In this document: positions 61,688 through 64,000 of the stretch, piece after piece
How the letters are laid out: each line of letters starts with the position of its first letter
Numbering within the stretch: the first letter of the stretch is position 1
Source: Bactericera cockerelli
Lineage: Eukaryota > Arthropoda > Insecta > Hemiptera > Triozidae
NCBI GenBank assembly: GCA_024516035.1
Contig: CM044957.1
Coordinates: 51,022,085 to 51,086,084, forward strand
Reading direction: 5' to 3'
DNA: 64,000 nt
Translations under genes and position numbers: made by a program
The notes under the pieces: model-generated
Told to the model about the DNA's origin: nothing
Database searches by the model: none
The model's input: the letters and a program-made list of their open reading frames with translations, nothing else

Positions 61688-62852
61688 TAGAGATGCTCCG
61701 ATTAAAGTGTATTTTCTGTACTTAATCTCCCCCAATCTCGCATCAGCTGATCACAGATTAAGGATTTCTCCTCACGGCTTGTTCTTATTTCTCCTCCAAT
61801 CTTAACCCGACGTTTTCGTCAGATCGAGATCAACGCCATTTTGAAATCAATTTGACTTTGAGGTCGACCTTCAGCAGATCTTTATTATTTGTTTATGTTT
61901 TCATAAATTTACATTGAATAAACTTTTTTGATTTTCTATCGATGACTAGGTTTTACTTTAAACCAGTTTAGGTATTAGGTTCTAGTTTGAATTTTGAGCC
62001 AGATTTAAGATTAGGAATTGTACAGGTATCAAAGTTCATTGTTGATAATGAAAGTACCTTTTATTAACATCCTCAATTTACATATTTCGCCGAAAATGAA
62101 TGCATAATATACAGAATGCTAGCTCGAGTTTCCCTTTTGCATTACCTTCATAAATCTCAAGTGTACATTTTGTTCTACATCTGGAAAGCAAGACGCTGTG
62201 TAGTATAAGGATAATCACGTCTGAGAAATTCTCATGAAAAAAATCAAGGCAGTTTTCAATTTACAAAAGAGCACTGGTTCAAGTTGCAGTGATCGTTAAC
62301 TCTGCTGTTTGTTGAATGCACCAAATTTTCTGAACAGTCTATGGAATAGTAACTTGATTTACATCAAAATTTGAGAAAAAGTAGGTAATGAAACTCTCGC
62401 AGAAATCTAAATAGTCATAATAAGGTATTCAGATAGTTCAAATTTCCAATTCTATGAAATATTCTTATCAATCCTTATCAGTAATCTTATTTACATTTCA
62501 CTGTGAGAAGCTAGCCCTTAATTTAAGTTTCTCTGATATTATCGCTAGAGCGCGTCGAGGCGTTCTGATCTCTACAGATCGAGATTGGGGGAGATTAAGT
62601 ACAGAAAATACACTTTTAGTTGAAAATCGAGGTAATCGATCTGAAACGATTCCGGTAATCGTAATCGATTAGTAACTGATCAACTTGTATTTAATCGATT
62701 AATCGAACACTACCGATTAATCGAACTTCACTTGTGTGTTGAAAATCGAGGTAATCGGTTAGAAACGATTCCGATGATCGTAATCGATTAGTAACTTATC
62801 GACTTGTAATTAATTGATTAATCGATAACTACTGATTAATCGAGCATCACTA
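61688..62852. mobile_element. hAT-like element with long inner inverted repeats and a duplicated right end
   Basis: Outer ends TAGAGATGCTCCGATTAA and (reversed) TAGTGATGCTCGATTAATC. Inner inverted repeat of about 38 bp: AAAGTGTATTTTCTGTACTT then AATCTCCCCCAATCTCG at 61,704 mirrored at 62,577-62,616. The right end is a tandem pair of 118-bp units (from 62,620 and 62,738: TTGAAAATCGAGGTAATCG, GTAATCGATTAGTAACT, GATTAATCGA). No clear 8-bp target duplication. No transposase ORF. Confidence 0.75.
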
Positions 62853-63006
62853 GCAACACAACGGAACCCTATACCCTGGACCCTAGGATAGCGCCGCGCG
62901 TCGGTACCACATGAAATAATCTCCATGTCATTAAAAAGGAAGAGGTCTCAACGGAGTCCCAAAAATCGCCTATATCAAGCTGTATTAGGCACCAAGGTCT
63001 AACTGT

Positions 63007-63210
63007 GCACTGGTAGTCAAGTGGTTAACGCGCTAGTCTGGTAATCCAGGTAGTGTAGGGATCCGTTGTTTCGAATCCCACCCAGTGCATGAATTTTTCC
63101 TCATTAATTTGAGTTTGCGACCACACAATAACAAGACTCTTAGGGTTATAGGTGGTAGAAAATGCTTTGAGTATTAACTTCGCCCGGTGGTTAGCTTCCA
63201 CTAAAGAGTG
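63007..63210 (+). mobile_element. SINE family D, full length
   Basis: CACTGGTAGTCAAGTGGTTA then ACGCGCTAGTCTGGTAATCC, GTTTCGAATCCC (B box), CATGAATTTTTCCTCATTAA, GGGTTATAGGTGGTAGAAAA, TGCTTTGAGTATTAACTTCG then CCCGGTGGTTAG. Confidence 0.88.
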
Positions 63211-63230
63211 TTATTATTATTATTAAGATT

Positions 63231-63582
63231 GAGGGTCTGAGTCTAGGGTAGGGTCTAGGTTGAGGGTCTGAGTCTAAGGTAGGGTCTAGGTTGAGGGTCT
63301 GAGTCTAAGGTAGGGTCTAGGTTGAGGGTCTGAGTCTAAGGTAGGGTCTAGGTTGAGGGTCTGAGTCTAGGGTAGGGTCTAGGTTGAGGGTCTGAGTCTA
63401 AGGTAGGGTCTAGGTTGAGGGTCTGAGTCTAGGGTAGGGTCTAGGTTGAGGGTCTGAGTCTAGGGTAGGGTCTAGGTTGAGGGTCTGAGTCTAAGGTAGG
63501 GTCTAGGTTGAGGGTCTGAGTCTAGGGTAGGGTCTAGGTTGAGGGTCTGAGTCTAGGGTAGGGTCTAGGTTGAGGGTCTGAG
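63231..63582 (+). repeat. 31-bp G-rich minisatellite, 11 units plus partial
   Basis: GAGGGTCTGAGTCTA(A/G)GG then TAGGGTCTAGGTT with exact 31-base spacing (63,231, 63,262 ... 63,572). Only one A/G position varies appreciably. Each unit has three or four G tracts on the plus strand. Confidence 0.96.
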
Positions 63583-63767
63583 CGGGACTTCGTTGTGTTC
63601 ACGCACTTACAGTCCCTACACTGTCTTGTCTGACTATGACATTGAAGTGATAACCGTGTTAGCAGGATTATCTGGCTGGGGGATGTTAATCAGGCAGAAG
63701 ATCAGTGTCTCGCTACAGGACTATAACAGAGAACAGACTAGCAAATTTTCTTGGGACCTTTTAAGCC

Positions 63768-63917
63768 AACCTTCCGGAGCGCTCGTGTTGACCCACTAAA
63801 ATGGGAAGTATTGTGTTACTTCTCGCCCATCAGAGGGAAGGCATTCTACTGGATGGGCAGGCTACAACACAGACCACAAGCGTCTACAGTAGCTCCTGTT
63901 TCATGGCTACGAAATAA
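63768..63917 (+). mobile_element. SINE family C body, 5' truncated
   Basis: CAACCTTCCGGAGCGCTCGT then GTTGACCCACTAAAATGGGA, CTCGCCCATCAGAGGGAAGG, CAGTAGCTCCTGTTTCATGG. Lacks the tRNA head. Confidence 0.88.
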
Positions 63918-64000
63918 AAAGGTTGTGATACACTATCAAAGACACAATAATTTAGTTTCCGTGTTATTGTTCAATTCAAACACAATAAATCTGTGGTATG

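Noticed and set aside
63231..63582. Interstitial telomere repeat
   Set aside because: Units are 31 bp and contain no TTAGG runs; resemblance is limited to short GGGTCTAGG phrases.
1..64000. A multi-gene system (defence, biosynthetic or metabolic cluster)
   Set aside because: No set of adjacent intact genes exists in the window; all recognised coding traces are broken transposon remnants.

Overview
The window looks like repeat-dominated, AT-rich non-genic DNA from an animal, most likely an arthropod. The evidence is the content: tRNA-derived and 5S rRNA-derived SINEs, RTE-like LINE 3' ends, palindromic Tc1/mariner-like MITEs, hAT-like elements, mini-Helitrons, hammerhead ribozymes of the kind found in Penelope-like elements/retrozymes, and long CT/GA microsatellites. 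I could not fix the species. No host protein-coding gene could be identified. The only recognisable coding remnants are two broken non-LTR reverse transcriptase pieces (1-1000 and 10,030-10,450, minus) and one exon-like transposon ORF fragment (49,812-50,221). A 117-aa ORF (52,333-52,686) is unassigned.

Layout. 0-8 kb: degenerate LINE RT, a 39-bp minisatellite, a SINE inserted into another SINE's B box, a GCATAT-rich MITE, a pogo-like MITE and two head-to-tail mini-Helitrons. 8-17 kb: diverged tandem repeats, CT/GA tracts, an RT fragment, and a hammerhead ribozyme at 12.4 kb. 17-21 kb: an unclassified element (family L), a palindromic mariner-like MITE, AT-rich DNA with perfect hairpins. 21-26.4 kb: a homopolymer-rich, probably badly polished block around a 100-N gap, with a 1.65 kb palindrome. 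27-33 kb: a 49-bp tandem array, long CT tracts, a second hammerhead and a 250-bp-arm inverted repeat. 33-48 kb: dense nested SINE/MITE/LINE-end insertions. 48-54 kb: CT tracts, a hAT-like element with clean 8-bp target duplication, 36-bp minisatellite, a 5S-derived SINE. 54-64 kb: a 42-bp minisatellite, hAT-like elements, tandem family L copies, a head-swapped SINE, a hAT-like element with duplicated end, and a 31-bp G-rich minisatellite.

I label the SINE families A-F and H and other repeat families I-N for internal cross-reference only. A: tRNA head plus a body containing TTTCCGGAATGGCTTGGATG. B: body GGCTGGGTGAGG...GCGACGTTAAACC, carried by either a 5S rRNA head or a tRNA head. C: tRNA-Gly-like head plus body with GGGAAGTATTGTGTCACTTC. 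D: head with CTAGTCTGGTAATCCAGG. E: head with CCGGTAGCTCAGTGG and body TACGTCTTGGGCTTACTGC. F: head with AAGGCGGCGGACTTGTAA and body with GTGACATCACGAAAGTGAT. H: head with GTGAGTTAGCGCGCTAGGC. I and J: RTE-like LINE 3' ends. K: short MITE with AATCCTGTTTCATAATTCGG ends. L: unclassified element with ATAAGGAAAGT termini. M: ATCAGTATAAACAGAAAAG motif linked to the hammerheads. N: a 160-bp repeat of unknown type.

Nothing here forms a gene pathway. The interest lies in catalytic RNA motifs, modular SINE evolution and transposon structures. All coordinates of degenerate repeats are approximate.
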